Positions 17,434-25,635 of a stretch of DNA of 64,000 nt are shown here, in pieces. The stretch comes from Duganella zoogloeoides (GTDB taxonomy: Bacteria > Pseudomonadota > Gammaproteobacteria > Burkholderiales > Burkholderiaceae_D): positions 2,046,001-2,110,000 of the forward strand of contig NZ_CP140152.1 of NCBI RefSeq assembly GCF_034479515.1. Direction: 5' to 3'. Below the pieces are notes generated by a model that ran no database searches, was not told the DNA's origin, and saw only the letters and a program-made list of their open reading frames with translations. Position numbers and translations under genes: made by a program. Within the stretch, counting starts at the first letter, position 1; every line of letters starts with the position of its first letter.

Positions 17434-18866
17434 TGAAAGCACTGTTCAATACCTTGCGCGTGGCTGTCGTCATTGCGTCGGCGTTATGGTCCGTCGCCGC
17501 GCTGGCCCAGGCGCCGGTCCCACAATTCGACGCGGCCACCATCGCGCGCGGCAAATACCTGGCTGCGGCCTCGGACTGCATGGCGTGCCACACGGCGCAC
17601 CATGGCCAGCCGATGGCCGGTGGCCTGGTGATGTCGTCGCCGGTGGGCGATATCGTCTCCACCAACATCACGCCATCGAAGCAATACGGCATCGGCAAGT
17701 ACACCGCACAGCAGTTCAGCGACGCAGTGCGCAAGGGCGTGCGCGCCGATGGCCGGATGCTGTACCCGGCCATGCCGTACACCGCGTACGTTAAGATGAC
17801 GGACGCCGACGTCAACGCCATGTACGCGTACTTCATGCAGGGCGTGCCGGCGGTGGACAAGGCCACGACCGAGACCAGCCTGCCGTTCCCGATGAATGTC
17901 CGACAGTCGATGAAAGTGTGGAACGCGCTGTTCCTCGACGACCAGCCGTTGAAGGTGAATCCCGAGCGCTCGGCGCAATGGCTGCGCGGCCAGTACCTGG
18001 CCGAAGGCGCCGCCCACTGCACCACCTGCCACACGCCGCGCGGCATGCTGATGCAGGAGGATAAGTCGCGCCACCTCGCCGGCGCGCAAGTGGGACCGTG
18101 GTATGCACCGAATATCACCTCGCACCCGGTGGCCGGCATCGGCGCCTGGACCGAGGACGAAGTGGTGCAGTACCTGCAAACAGGCCGGGTGGCCGGCAAG
18201 GCGCAGGCGGCGGGCAGCATGGCCGAGGCGATCAGCCTCAGTTTCAGCCACCTGGAGCCAGCCGACCTGCGGGCGATTGCCGTGTACATCAAGTCGCTGC
18301 CGGCGGCGGTTGGCGATGCGGACCAGGCCATTGGCGCCTCGCGCTTCGAGCAGGGCAAGGCAGGCAATGCGCTGGACAAGATCCGTGGCGTGAGCTATGG
18401 CGAAAATATCAAAGGCGCCAACCTGGGCGCGCAGATCTTCTCGGCCAACTGCGCCTCGTGCCACGGCTTCAATGGCCAAGGCACCAAGGATGGCTACTAT
18501 CCTAGCCTGTTCCACAACTCGGCTACCGTCAACACCAGCAACCTGCTGGCAACGATCCTGCTGGGCGTGGACCGCAAAACGCTTGAGGGCCACGTGTTCA
18601 TGCCGCCGTTCGGCGACCAGGTCAACGCTGTCAACCACCTGTCGGATACCGAGGTGGCAGCGCTGGCCAACTACATGCTGGCGCAATTCGGTCCCGGCCA
18701 GGCTGCCGCCACCATCACGACCAAGGCCGTGGCGGAAATCCGCCAGGGTGGTCCGCAATCGCACCTGTTGATGATGGCCCGTGCCGGCGCCGTGCTGGGC
18801 GTGCTGGCCCTGGCCCTGGTGATCGTCTTTGTCCTGCGCCGCCGCAAGCGCGCTGCCTCCGTTTAA
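17433..18866 (+). CDS. Triheme cytochrome c subunit, module 1
   Basis: The ATG at 17433 overlaps the previous TGA (TGATG). The 477-residue protein has a Sec signal peptide (1-26, ending ALAQ) and three CxxCH heme sites (CMACH near 49, CTTCH near 196, CASCH near 340), each in its own cytochrome c domain. A C-terminal membrane helix (about 445-467) is followed by RRRKRAASV. This is the electron-transfer subunit of membrane-bound FAD dehydrogenases and of alcohol dehydrogenases; it anchors the complex and reduces ubiquinone. The next small-subunit gene begins 9 bp later, so both modules form one operon. Confidence 0.92.
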   Translation: MKALFNTLRVAVVIASALWSVAALAQAPVPQFDAATIARGKYLAAASDCMACHTAHHGQPMAGGLVMSSPVGDIVSTNITPSKQYGIGKYTAQQFSDAVRKGVRADGRMLYPAMPYTAYVKMTDADVNAMYAYFMQGVPAVDKATTETSLPFPMNVRQSMKVWNALFLDDQPLKVNPERSAQWLRGQYLAEGAAHCTTCHTPRGMLMQEDKSRHLAGAQVGPWYAPNITSHPVAGIGAWTEDEVVQYLQTGRVAGKAQAAGSMAEAISLSFSHLEPADLRAIAVYIKSLPAAVGDADQAIGASRFEQGKAGNALDKIRGVSYGENIKGANLGAQIFSANCASCHGFNGQGTKDGYYPSLFHNSATVNTSNLLATILLGVDRKTLEGHVFMPPFGDQVNAVNHLSDTEVAALANYMLAQFGPGQAAATITTKAVAEIRQGGPQSHLLMMARAGAVLGVLALALVIVFVLRRRKRAASV

Positions 18867-18875
18867 GGAACCGAT

Positions 18876-19382
18876 ATGCATAGCATTCTCACTTCGCGGC
18901 GCGGCGCGCTCAAGGCGCTGGGCGCGCTGGCGCTGTCCGGCGTGGCCAGCCAGCTGCTGCTGTCCACTCGCGCCAGCGCCGCCCTGGCGCCGGCAGGACA
19001 AGGCTTGATTGATTTCATCGACGTCTCGCGCACCTTGACCGGCAAGGCCGAGATCAACCCAACGCTGGCGCTGGCCTTGTACCAGGCCTTCGCCAGGAAC
19101 TCGGCGGAGATCGATACCGCGCTGGCCGGACTGAAAGCCACGCTGGGCACGGGCGAGGTGCTGGCGCACGACGACAAGACCACGTTCGCGGAAGCGCAAA
19201 AGGCCGAACAGGCACTGGCGCAGGCCATCCTCCAGGGCTGGTACCTGGGCGTGGTCGGCAAGGGGAAGAAATCGGTGTGCGTGGCCTACGTCGAGACCTT
19301 GTCCAACCGGGCCGTGGCCGACGTCCTCGTGCCGCCGAGCTTTTCGTACGGCCCTTGCGGCAGCTGGTCCGCGAAACCGTGA
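18876..19382 (+). CDS. Small (gamma) subunit of FAD-dependent dehydrogenase, module 2
   Basis: This 168-residue protein has a twin-arginine start (TSRRGALKALGALALSGVAS) and the same subunit family signature as the gene at 15271, including QGWYLGVVGKGKKSVCVAYVETL and the C-terminal FSYGPCGSW. Its overall sequence is quite different from module 1, so the duplication is old. It follows the first cytochrome gene by 9 bp and precedes the second flavoprotein gene by 22 bp, keeping the same gene order. Confidence 0.86.
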   Translation: MHSILTSRRGALKALGALALSGVASQLLLSTRASAALAPAGQGLIDFIDVSRTLTGKAEINPTLALALYQAFARNSAEIDTALAGLKATLGTGEVLAHDDKTTFAEAQKAEQALAQAILQGWYLGVVGKGKKSVCVAYVETLSNRAVADVLVPPSFSYGPCGSWSAKP

Positions 19383-19404
19383 TCACCTCATTTAAATAAT
19401 CTCT

Positions 19405-21009
19405 ATGAACACTATCAATTCTGCCGACATCTGCGTGATCGGTGGCGGTATATGCGGCGCGCTGCTGGCGCGCAAGCTGGCGCTGGCCGGCAGCTCGGTG
19501 CTGATGCTCGAATCGGGTCCGCGCGTGGGTCGCGGCGAGCTGGTGGAGCGCTATCGCCATTCCGCCTTCAAGTCCGACTTCATGGCGCCGTATCCGTTTT
19601 CCGAAATGTCGCCGCACCCGGTGTTCACACCGGAAGCGAACAAGTACATCGAGCAGGTGGGACCGCACGCGTTCCAGGCCCAGTACATCCGCATGCTGGG
19701 CGGTACCAGCTGGCACTGGGCGGCGCAGATGTGGCGCTACCTGCCGTCCGACTTCAAGACCCAGTCGCTGTACGGCGTGGGCAAGGACTGGCCGATCAGC
19801 TACGAGGAACTGGAACCTTATTACTACGAGGCGGAAGTGATTTCCGGCGTCGGTGGCTCGCTTGAAACCGGTTCGCCGCGCTCGCAGCCGTTCCCGATGG
19901 AGCCGGTGCCGGCATCGTACTTCCAGCAGCGCGTGACCGAGCGCCTGGCGCCGGACTTCAAGGTGCTCGACGACTGCACCGCGCGCAACAGCCGCAGCTT
20001 CGACGGCCGCCCGGCCTGCTGCGGCAACAACAACTGCATGCCGGTATGCCCGATCGACGCCCAATACCACGGCGGCATCGCCGCCACCAGCGCCGAAAAG
20101 GCCGGCGTGCACACCATCACCGAAGCGGTGGTGTACAAGCTCGAACATGACGACCAGGGCGCCATCACGGCGGTGAACTACTACGACTGGAACAAGACCA
20201 GCCACCGCGTCACCGCCAAGACCTTCGTTATCGCCGCCAACGCCATCGAATCGGTGAAGCTGCTCTTGATGTCGGCCAGCCCGAAATTCCCGAACGGCCT
20301 GGCCAACCGCAGCGACCAGATGGGCCGCAACCTGTGCGACCATCCCGCCATCGGCGTCACGTTCGATGTCGATGAACCGATCTGGCCGGGCCGTGGCCCG
20401 GTGAGCCCGTGCTCGATCGGCCAGTTCCGCGACGGCGACTTCCGCCGCGAACACGCGCCGTTCCGCATCGATATCTCGAATTCGTCGCAGGTGGCGTCGG
20501 TGACCAAGGAGCTGATCGGCGCCGGCTACTACGGCGTCAAGCTCGAAGGCTCGATCCGCGACCGCGCCTCGCGCCGCATGAGCATCAAGAACGCGCTCGA
20601 ACAGCTGCCAGACCCGGACAACCGCGTGACCCTGAGCGACAAGAAGGACGCGCTGGGCCTGCCCACGCCGCGCATCTACTGGGACATCGACGACTACGTC
20701 AAGAAGGGCACGGTGGAGACGCGCAAGCGCTACGACGAGATCGCCAAACAACTGGGGGCGACCAATATCAAGCATAGCAAGGAGGGGGCGTTCAGCAACC
20801 GCCAGCACATCACCGGTACGCTCTCCATGGGCAAGGACGAAAAGAACAGCGTGACCGATCCGTTCGGCCGCGCGCACGATCATCCGAACCTGTACATGGT
20901 CGGCACCGGCGTGATGCCCACGGTGGGCACGTGCAATGTCACGCTCACCGCCGTGGCGCTGGCACTGCGCACTGCGGACAAGATTCTGTCGGAGGCGCGC
21001 CATGCTTAA
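19405..21009 (+). CDS. GMC-family FAD dehydrogenase catalytic subunit, module 2
   Basis: This 534-residue flavoprotein shows the FAD-binding motif CVIGGGICGALLARKLALAG (10-29), GGTSWHWAAQMWR (99-111) and the Fe-S cysteines Cys205, Cys206, Cys211 and Cys215 (CC-x4-C-x3-C), as in module 1. The C-terminal region has QHITGTLSMGKDEKNSV and GVMPTVGTCNVTLTAV with the family His and Asn positions. It has no signal peptide. The active-site lid and substrate loops differ from module 1 (for example the segment 150-190), which suggests a different substrate or stereochemistry. The gene ends 8 bp inside the next one. Confidence 0.9.
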   Translation: MNTINSADICVIGGGICGALLARKLALAGSSVLMLESGPRVGRGELVERYRHSAFKSDFMAPYPFSEMSPHPVFTPEANKYIEQVGPHAFQAQYIRMLGGTSWHWAAQMWRYLPSDFKTQSLYGVGKDWPISYEELEPYYYEAEVISGVGGSLETGSPRSQPFPMEPVPASYFQQRVTERLAPDFKVLDDCTARNSRSFDGRPACCGNNNCMPVCPIDAQYHGGIAATSAEKAGVHTITEAVVYKLEHDDQGAITAVNYYDWNKTSHRVTAKTFVIAANAIESVKLLLMSASPKFPNGLANRSDQMGRNLCDHPAIGVTFDVDEPIWPGRGPVSPCSIGQFRDGDFRREHAPFRIDISNSSQVASVTKELIGAGYYGVKLEGSIRDRASRRMSIKNALEQLPDPDNRVTLSDKKDALGLPTPRIYWDIDDYVKKGTVETRKRYDEIAKQLGATNIKHSKEGAFSNRQHITGTLSMGKDEKNSVTDPFGRAHDHPNLYMVGTGVMPTVGTCNVTLTAVALALRTADKILSEARHA

Positions 21010-22375
21010 GCTCTGTCGTTATGTTCTTCGTGCCGGCGTGGCCGCTGCCGCCGGCCTGGTGCTCGCTGCCACCGGCGCGTCGTACGCCCATGCCGCCGAC
21101 GGCGCCACCCCGGCGCTGATCGAACGCGGCAAGAACCTGGCCGTGGCCGGCGACTGCATCGCCTGTCACAGCGCTGCCGGCCGGCCCGAGTACACGGGCG
21201 GACTGGCAATCGCCAGCCCGCTTGGAACCATCTATTCGACCAACATCACGCCGTCCGTCAAAGCCGGCATCGGCGGATACACGCTCGAGCAGTTCAGCCG
21301 CGCGGTGCGCACGGGGGTGCGCGCCGATGGCAGCCACTTGTATCCGGCCATGCCGTATACCGCGTATGCCAAGCTGACCGATGACGATACCGCCGCCCTG
21401 TACGCGTACTTCATGCATGGCGTGGCTGCCAACGACACGCAGGCGCCAGTCACCAAGCTGCCATTCCCGTTCAATATCCGCCTGTCGATGGCGGTGTGGA
21501 ATGCGCTGTACCTGGACGACAAGCCGTACGTGGCCGACAAGTCAAAATCGGTGGAGTGGAACCGCGGCGCCTACCTGGCGCAAGGACTGGCCCATTGCGC
21601 CACGTGCCATACGCCGCGCAATTTCCTGATGGCGGAAGACGCTGGGCAGTACCTGCGCGGCGGCTCGCTCGGCACCTGGTATGCACCCGATATCAGCCCG
21701 GGCGCGTTGTCCGATGGCGGCTGGGACCAGGCCGCGCTGCAAGCGTACCTGGCGACCGGTCACGCACCGAACGGCGCCACCGCCGGCGGCCCGATGCTCG
21801 AAGCGATCGACAAGAGCTTTTCGAAGATGGATGCGCAGGACATCAAGGCAATCTCGGTGTACCTGACCGACTCGCCGGGTACCGCACGCAAGGCCGCCAC
21901 GCCGGCCAACGTGCCGGTGCTGCCGTCGAGCGACATTGCCGAGATGGCCGGCAAGATCGGCGCCGGCGAACGCCTGTACCGCAATAACTGCGCCGCGTGC
22001 CACCAGGTGAACGGCGACGGCGTGCGCGGTTTGCCGGCGCTGCGCAACCACCCGTCGCTGCGCCACCCGAACGCCGACAACGTGGGCATGGCCGTCCTGG
22101 AAGGCGTGTGGCCCGAACATCGGCAGGGCATGCCCGGCTTCGAGGACGAGCTGACCGACCGCGAAGTGGCCGAACTGACCAACTACGTGATGGCCACCTT
22201 CGGCGGAAGCCGCGTGACCATCGATGAGCAGCGCGTGCGCACGCTGCGCGCCGGCGGGGCAACTTCGTCGCTGTTGCTGCTGGCCCGTGCCGGCATGGCG
22301 CTGGGCGTACTGGTTGTGCTGGCCGCGCTGCTGTGGTGGCGCCGCCGGCGCCGGTCCGGCCCTTCAACGATTTGA
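21002..22375 (+). CDS. Triheme cytochrome c subunit, module 2
   Basis: The start at 21002 lies inside the end of the flavoprotein gene (8-bp overlap), giving 457 residues. It has a signal peptide (about 1-34, ending SYAHAA), three heme motifs (CIACH near 52, CATCH near 199, CAACH near 329) and a C-terminal membrane helix (about 425-445) followed by WWRRRRRSG. The layout matches the module 1 cytochrome. It should take electrons from the second flavoprotein to the quinone pool. Confidence 0.92.
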   Translation: MLKLCRYVLRAGVAAAAGLVLAATGASYAHAADGATPALIERGKNLAVAGDCIACHSAAGRPEYTGGLAIASPLGTIYSTNITPSVKAGIGGYTLEQFSRAVRTGVRADGSHLYPAMPYTAYAKLTDDDTAALYAYFMHGVAANDTQAPVTKLPFPFNIRLSMAVWNALYLDDKPYVADKSKSVEWNRGAYLAQGLAHCATCHTPRNFLMAEDAGQYLRGGSLGTWYAPDISPGALSDGGWDQAALQAYLATGHAPNGATAGGPMLEAIDKSFSKMDAQDIKAISVYLTDSPGTARKAATPANVPVLPSSDIAEMAGKIGAGERLYRNNCAACHQVNGDGVRGLPALRNHPSLRHPNADNVGMAVLEGVWPEHRQGMPGFEDELTDREVAELTNYVMATFGGSRVTIDEQRVRTLRAGGATSSLLLLARAGMALGVLVVLAALLWWRRRRRSGPSTI

Positions 22376-22387
22376 ACGGACATTATC

Positions 22388-23986
22388 ATGCAATGGTTTT
22401 ACGATCTGAAAATCAGTAAAAAGCTATTCCTGTCGTTCGGCGCAGTGCTGGCGCTGACGCTGCTGCTGGGCGTGGTGACGATCGCCAGCATGGGCCGGCT
22501 CAACGCGGCGTCCAACCAGCTCTCGTCGCAGTCGCTGCCAAGCATGCGGTTCATCCTGGCGCTCAAGTCGGCGCTCAATACCACGCGCCGCTACGAGATG
22601 GAGCAGTTGCTGGCGACCGATCCGGCGCGCGTGGACAAGTACGACGAGATGATCGCGCGCATGGTGGCCAAGGTGGACAAGCTGCAAGGCCAGTTCCAGG
22701 GCACCATCACCAACGGCGAAGACCGTCAGTTGCTGGCGCAACTGGTGGCCGTGCGCGCCGACTACGCGGTGGAGCGGGCCAGGATGGTCGAGCTGCGCAA
22801 GCAGGGGCGCCGCGATGAAGTGCTGGCGATTGCCGAAGGCCGCTCGTTCAAGCTGATCAACCAGAGCGCCGACGTGATCGACAAGATCGCCCAGCGCACG
22901 CAAGACCAGGGCGATGCCAACAGCGATGCGGCCGAAGCGCAGTACCTCTCCGCGCGCAACCAGGCTATCGCGCTGCTGGCCGCCAGCATCGTCATCGGCA
23001 TGCTGCTGGCGGCGTGGGTGGCCCGCATCGTCTCGCGTCCGCTGCAGCACGCAGTGGACGTGGCGCGCCGGGTAGCCGACGGCGACCTCACCGCCAACGT
23101 GCGCGTGACCTCGCGCGACGAAAGCGGCCAGCTGATGGCAGCGCTCAGGCACATGAACGACAGCCTGCAACGGCTGGTGGGCCAGGTGCGCGGCAGCACC
23201 GACACCATCGCCACCGCCTCGAGCCAGATCGCCGCCGGCAACCAGGACCTGTCCTCGCGCACCGAGCAGCAAGCCAGTTCGCTGGAAGAAACCGCGTCGT
23301 CGATGGAAGAGCTGACGGCCACCGTCAAGCAGAACGCCGACAACGCGCGCCAGGCCAAGGGGCTGGCGCTCTCCGCTTCGCAGATTGCGGTCAAGGGTGG
23401 CGACGTGGTGGGGCAGGTGGTGGGCACCATGGCGTCGATCAACGCATCGTCGAAAAAGATCGTGGACATCATCGCGGTCATCGACGGCATCGCCTTCCAG
23501 ACCAACATCCTGGCGCTGAATGCGGCGGTGGAGGCGGCGCGCGCCGGCGAGCAGGGACGCGGCTTTGCCGTGGTGGCGTCCGAGGTGCGCAACCTGGCGC
23601 AACGCTCGGCTGCCGCCGCCAAGGACATCAAGGTGCTGATCGACGACTCGGTGGCGACCGTGGGCGCCGGCACCGCGCTGGTGGACCAGGCCGGCGCCAC
23701 GATGGGCGACATCGTCGCCAGCATCACGCGGGTGGCGGACATCGTCAGCGAAATCACCGCCGCCAGCCAGGAGCAAAGCGCCGGCATCGAGCAGGTCAAC
23801 CAGGCCATCACGCAGATGGACCAGGTCACCCAGCAGAATGCGGCGCTGGTGGAGGAGGCCGCGGCTGCGGCCGAATCGATGCAGGAGCAGGCGGCCGCGC
23901 TCAGTGAACGGATGGCGGTGTTCAAGTTGGCCGGGCAGGCGTCGCCAGCCGCATCGCGTAGCGCCTTGCGGCTGGGCGCCCGGTAA
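22388..23986 (+). CDS. Methyl-accepting chemotaxis protein
   Basis: This 532-residue chemoreceptor has a first membrane helix (about 12-32), a periplasmic four-helix-bundle sensor (about 35-190), a second helix (about 192-212), a HAMP domain (about 213-265, [22 protein letters not shown]) and a signalling domain with the conserved hairpin tip [21 protein letters not shown]. It begins only 12 bp after the second cytochrome gene, so it is probably co-expressed with the dehydrogenases. That suggests it senses the same nutrient or its oxidation product, which is an inference. No C-terminal CheR-binding pentapeptide is obvious. Confidence 0.93.
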   Translation: MQWFYDLKISKKLFLSFGAVLALTLLLGVVTIASMGRLNAASNQLSSQSLPSMRFILALKSALNTTRRYEMEQLLATDPARVDKYDEMIARMVAKVDKLQGQFQGTITNGEDRQLLAQLVAVRADYAVERARMVELRKQGRRDEVLAIAEGRSFKLINQSADVIDKIAQRTQDQGDANSDAAEAQYLSARNQAIALLAASIVIGMLLAAWVARIVSRPLQHAVDVARRVADGDLTANVRVTSRDESGQLMAALRHMNDSLQRLVGQVRGSTDTIATASSQIAAGNQDLSSRTEQQASSLEETASSMEELTATVKQNADNARQAKGLALSASQIAVKGGDVVGQVVGTMASINASSKKIVDIIAVIDGIAFQTNILALNAAVEAARAGEQGRGFAVVASEVRNLAQRSAAAAKDIKVLIDDSVATVGAGTALVDQAGATMGDIVASITRVADIVSEITAASQEQSAGIEQVNQAITQMDQVTQQNAALVEEAAAAAESMQEQAAALSERMAVFKLAGQASPAASRSALRLGAR

Positions 23987-24014
23987 GCCGGTCATGCGGA
24001 TCGCCACCGGCGGC

Positions 24015-24278
24015 TCAACCGCGTCCGGTGGTGGAAACAGTCGACATGAGCGTGGCGCCGCAAGTGGTCTTGTGGCCCTCGAACGCCACCGGCACGCCAT
24101 CGATCAGCACTTTCGGATCGCCCTCGGCGATCTTGCAGTTGTTGTGCCCCTTGATCGGGCAGATGCACTGGTCGCCCTGGCGTGCGACTGCAATGCCCAG
24201 CACTGTGCTGTTCGGGGCGGCGGAGATGACTTTGCCGCCGTGGGTGGTGGGGTCGCCGAGGCGGATGACGCCTTTCAT
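24015..24278 (-). CDS. PAAR-domain protein (type VI secretion spike tip)
   Basis: The start MKGVIRLGDPTTHGGKVI at 24278 gives 87 residues covering one PAAR domain and nothing else. Repeated Gly-Asp/His motifs are seen (GDPTTHGG, GDQCICPIKGHNNC, EGHKTTCGATL), with the His and Cys residues that bind zinc at the tip. PAAR proteins sharpen the VgrG spike and help load effectors. Its ATG overlaps the stop of the Tla3-like gene (ATGA), so it is the last gene of the six-gene operon starting at tssF. Confidence 0.93.
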   Translation of the reverse strand: MKGVIRLGDPTTHGGKVISAAPNSTVLGIAVARQGDQCICPIKGHNNCKIAEGDPKVLIDGVPVAFEGHKTTCGATLMSTVSTTGRG

Positions 24279-25606
24279 TTCGAATAGCCCTGGATGTACT
24301 TCGGCGCATCGTCGCGCAATCCCCACCAGGGCAGGTAGGCGTCGGCCATGCTGCGCGCGCGAAACCAGGGTTTGTCGGGATCGATGGGACGCACCACTGC
24401 CGGCGGTGAGACAACGACGGCGGTTGGCTGCTCCGGGTCGGTCGTTCCCGCCACCACTACATGTTTGCCGAAGTGATTGGCATAGCCAATGGCGAGCGCA
24501 ACGTTGGTCAACGCCGAACCGGCGCCCATTTCTCCCAGCAGTGCAGGGGTGTTGAACGACTGCTCCAATAAATCGAGATCCGGCGCTTCCGTGGTGAGGG
24601 TTTGGGCCAGCGGCCCAAGCCGGCGCGATGAATCGGGGTGGGAGTTGTTGGCGTCGTGGATCACGTAGCCGACCTGGTTCGGTTTGATGGCGGCGTTGTC
24701 GCTGACTTTATCCAGCGTTGCCTTCCATGCCTGGACTATGCGTGGCGTCGCACCCCCGTCACCGATATCCGAGAGCTTGGTGGTTTCCGGGCGCGCGATC
24801 CAGGCCAATGCCTTGCGGCCGGTCTTGTAGGTGGGGCCGGCCAGTACCAGCACGACCAGGTTTTCGTTGATTTGATGGTCGAGCGGCCGGCTGGGGGCAT
24901 CCCAGCTCATCGCCCATGCGGTGCGGTCGGGATGGACTTCGAGGTAATCGATGGCGGCTTGCAGGGAGGTGAAGCCGGCGTTGGGGCCGCCGGCGGTGAC
25001 GCGCACGTCGGGAGGGTCGGGGCGGGTCCATAAGGTGGGCCGACTTGGATTACCCATGGCGAAGGTGTTTTGAAGAATCTGCTGCGTCTTCTTGCCTGCT
25101 GCCTCGGCGTCGAAGTCCTTGCTCGGTAACGCATATTCAACGCGTATGCCAGCGAGTTCACGCCAATACTTTTTTCTTTTGATGTTGTTGACGTTGTAGA
25201 AGTAATCGGGGTCGCCGTAGTAGTTGTCGTGTAGTAGTCCAATAAGCTCGTATTGATATCCACGATGGTAATTGAGTTTGGATGTTTGTCCTGCATTCCC
25301 GTCGGCTATCAGTGATACATATTTTACCGTGGAATAGTTGAAGGGTTTTTTGCGCAACATATCGTCATCTGCGTTCGGCTTGGCGATGCCCATAACCCAT
25401 AACGTCTGCCATTCTGTTGGGTAGTCCTTGCGGTGAAGTGGATTTAGCCAGATTAATCCCACGACTTGTACACCAGATTTTTTTATCGGGTTCATACTAA
25501 GAGTTTCTTTCATTGCTAAATTTTGTTCATGCAGGGGAGAGTTTTTGCACCCGGTTAGTAAAGCGAAAATTATTAGAAGCGTGCTGCCCATGATTTTCAT
25601 AAACAT
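24275..25606 (-). CDS. Tla3-like T6SS lipase adaptor (DUF2875 family) with lipoprotein-like N-terminus
   Basis: This 443-residue protein resembles the DUF2875/Tla3 family, which in characterised systems binds the Tle3 phospholipase and delivers it to VgrG. Recognisable stretches are VGLIWLNPLHRKDYPTEWQ (about 48-66), GGPNAGFTSLQAAIDYLEVHP (near 210), LAQTLTTEAPDLDLLEQSFNTP (near 340) and PWFRARSMADAYLPWWG (near 415). Its first 20 residues form a hydrophobic helix ending LLTGC, a plausible lipobox with Cys20. That would place it in the periplasm or at a membrane, whereas the studied adaptor is cytoplasmic. The 5-prime half is clearly more AT-rich than its surroundings. It could act as adaptor, immunity or both. 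Confidence 0.82.
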   Translation of the reverse strand: MFMKIMGSTLLIIFALLTGCKNSPLHEQNLAMKETLSMNPIKKSGVQVVGLIWLNPLHRKDYPTEWQTLWVMGIAKPNADDDMLRKKPFNYSTVKYVSLIADGNAGQTSKLNYHRGYQYELIGLLHDNYYGDPDYFYNVNNIKRKKYWRELAGIRVEYALPSKDFDAEAAGKKTQQILQNTFAMGNPSRPTLWTRPDPPDVRVTAGGPNAGFTSLQAAIDYLEVHPDRTAWAMSWDAPSRPLDHQINENLVVLVLAGPTYKTGRKALAWIARPETTKLSDIGDGGATPRIVQAWKATLDKVSDNAAIKPNQVGYVIHDANNSHPDSSRRLGPLAQTLTTEAPDLDLLEQSFNTPALLGEMGAGSALTNVALAIGYANHFGKHVVVAGTTDPEQPTAVVVSPPAVVRPIDPDKPWFRARSMADAYLPWWGLRDDAPKYIQGYSK

Positions 25607-25635
25607 TTATTTGCTCCGTCGTCTTGATGAAATTT

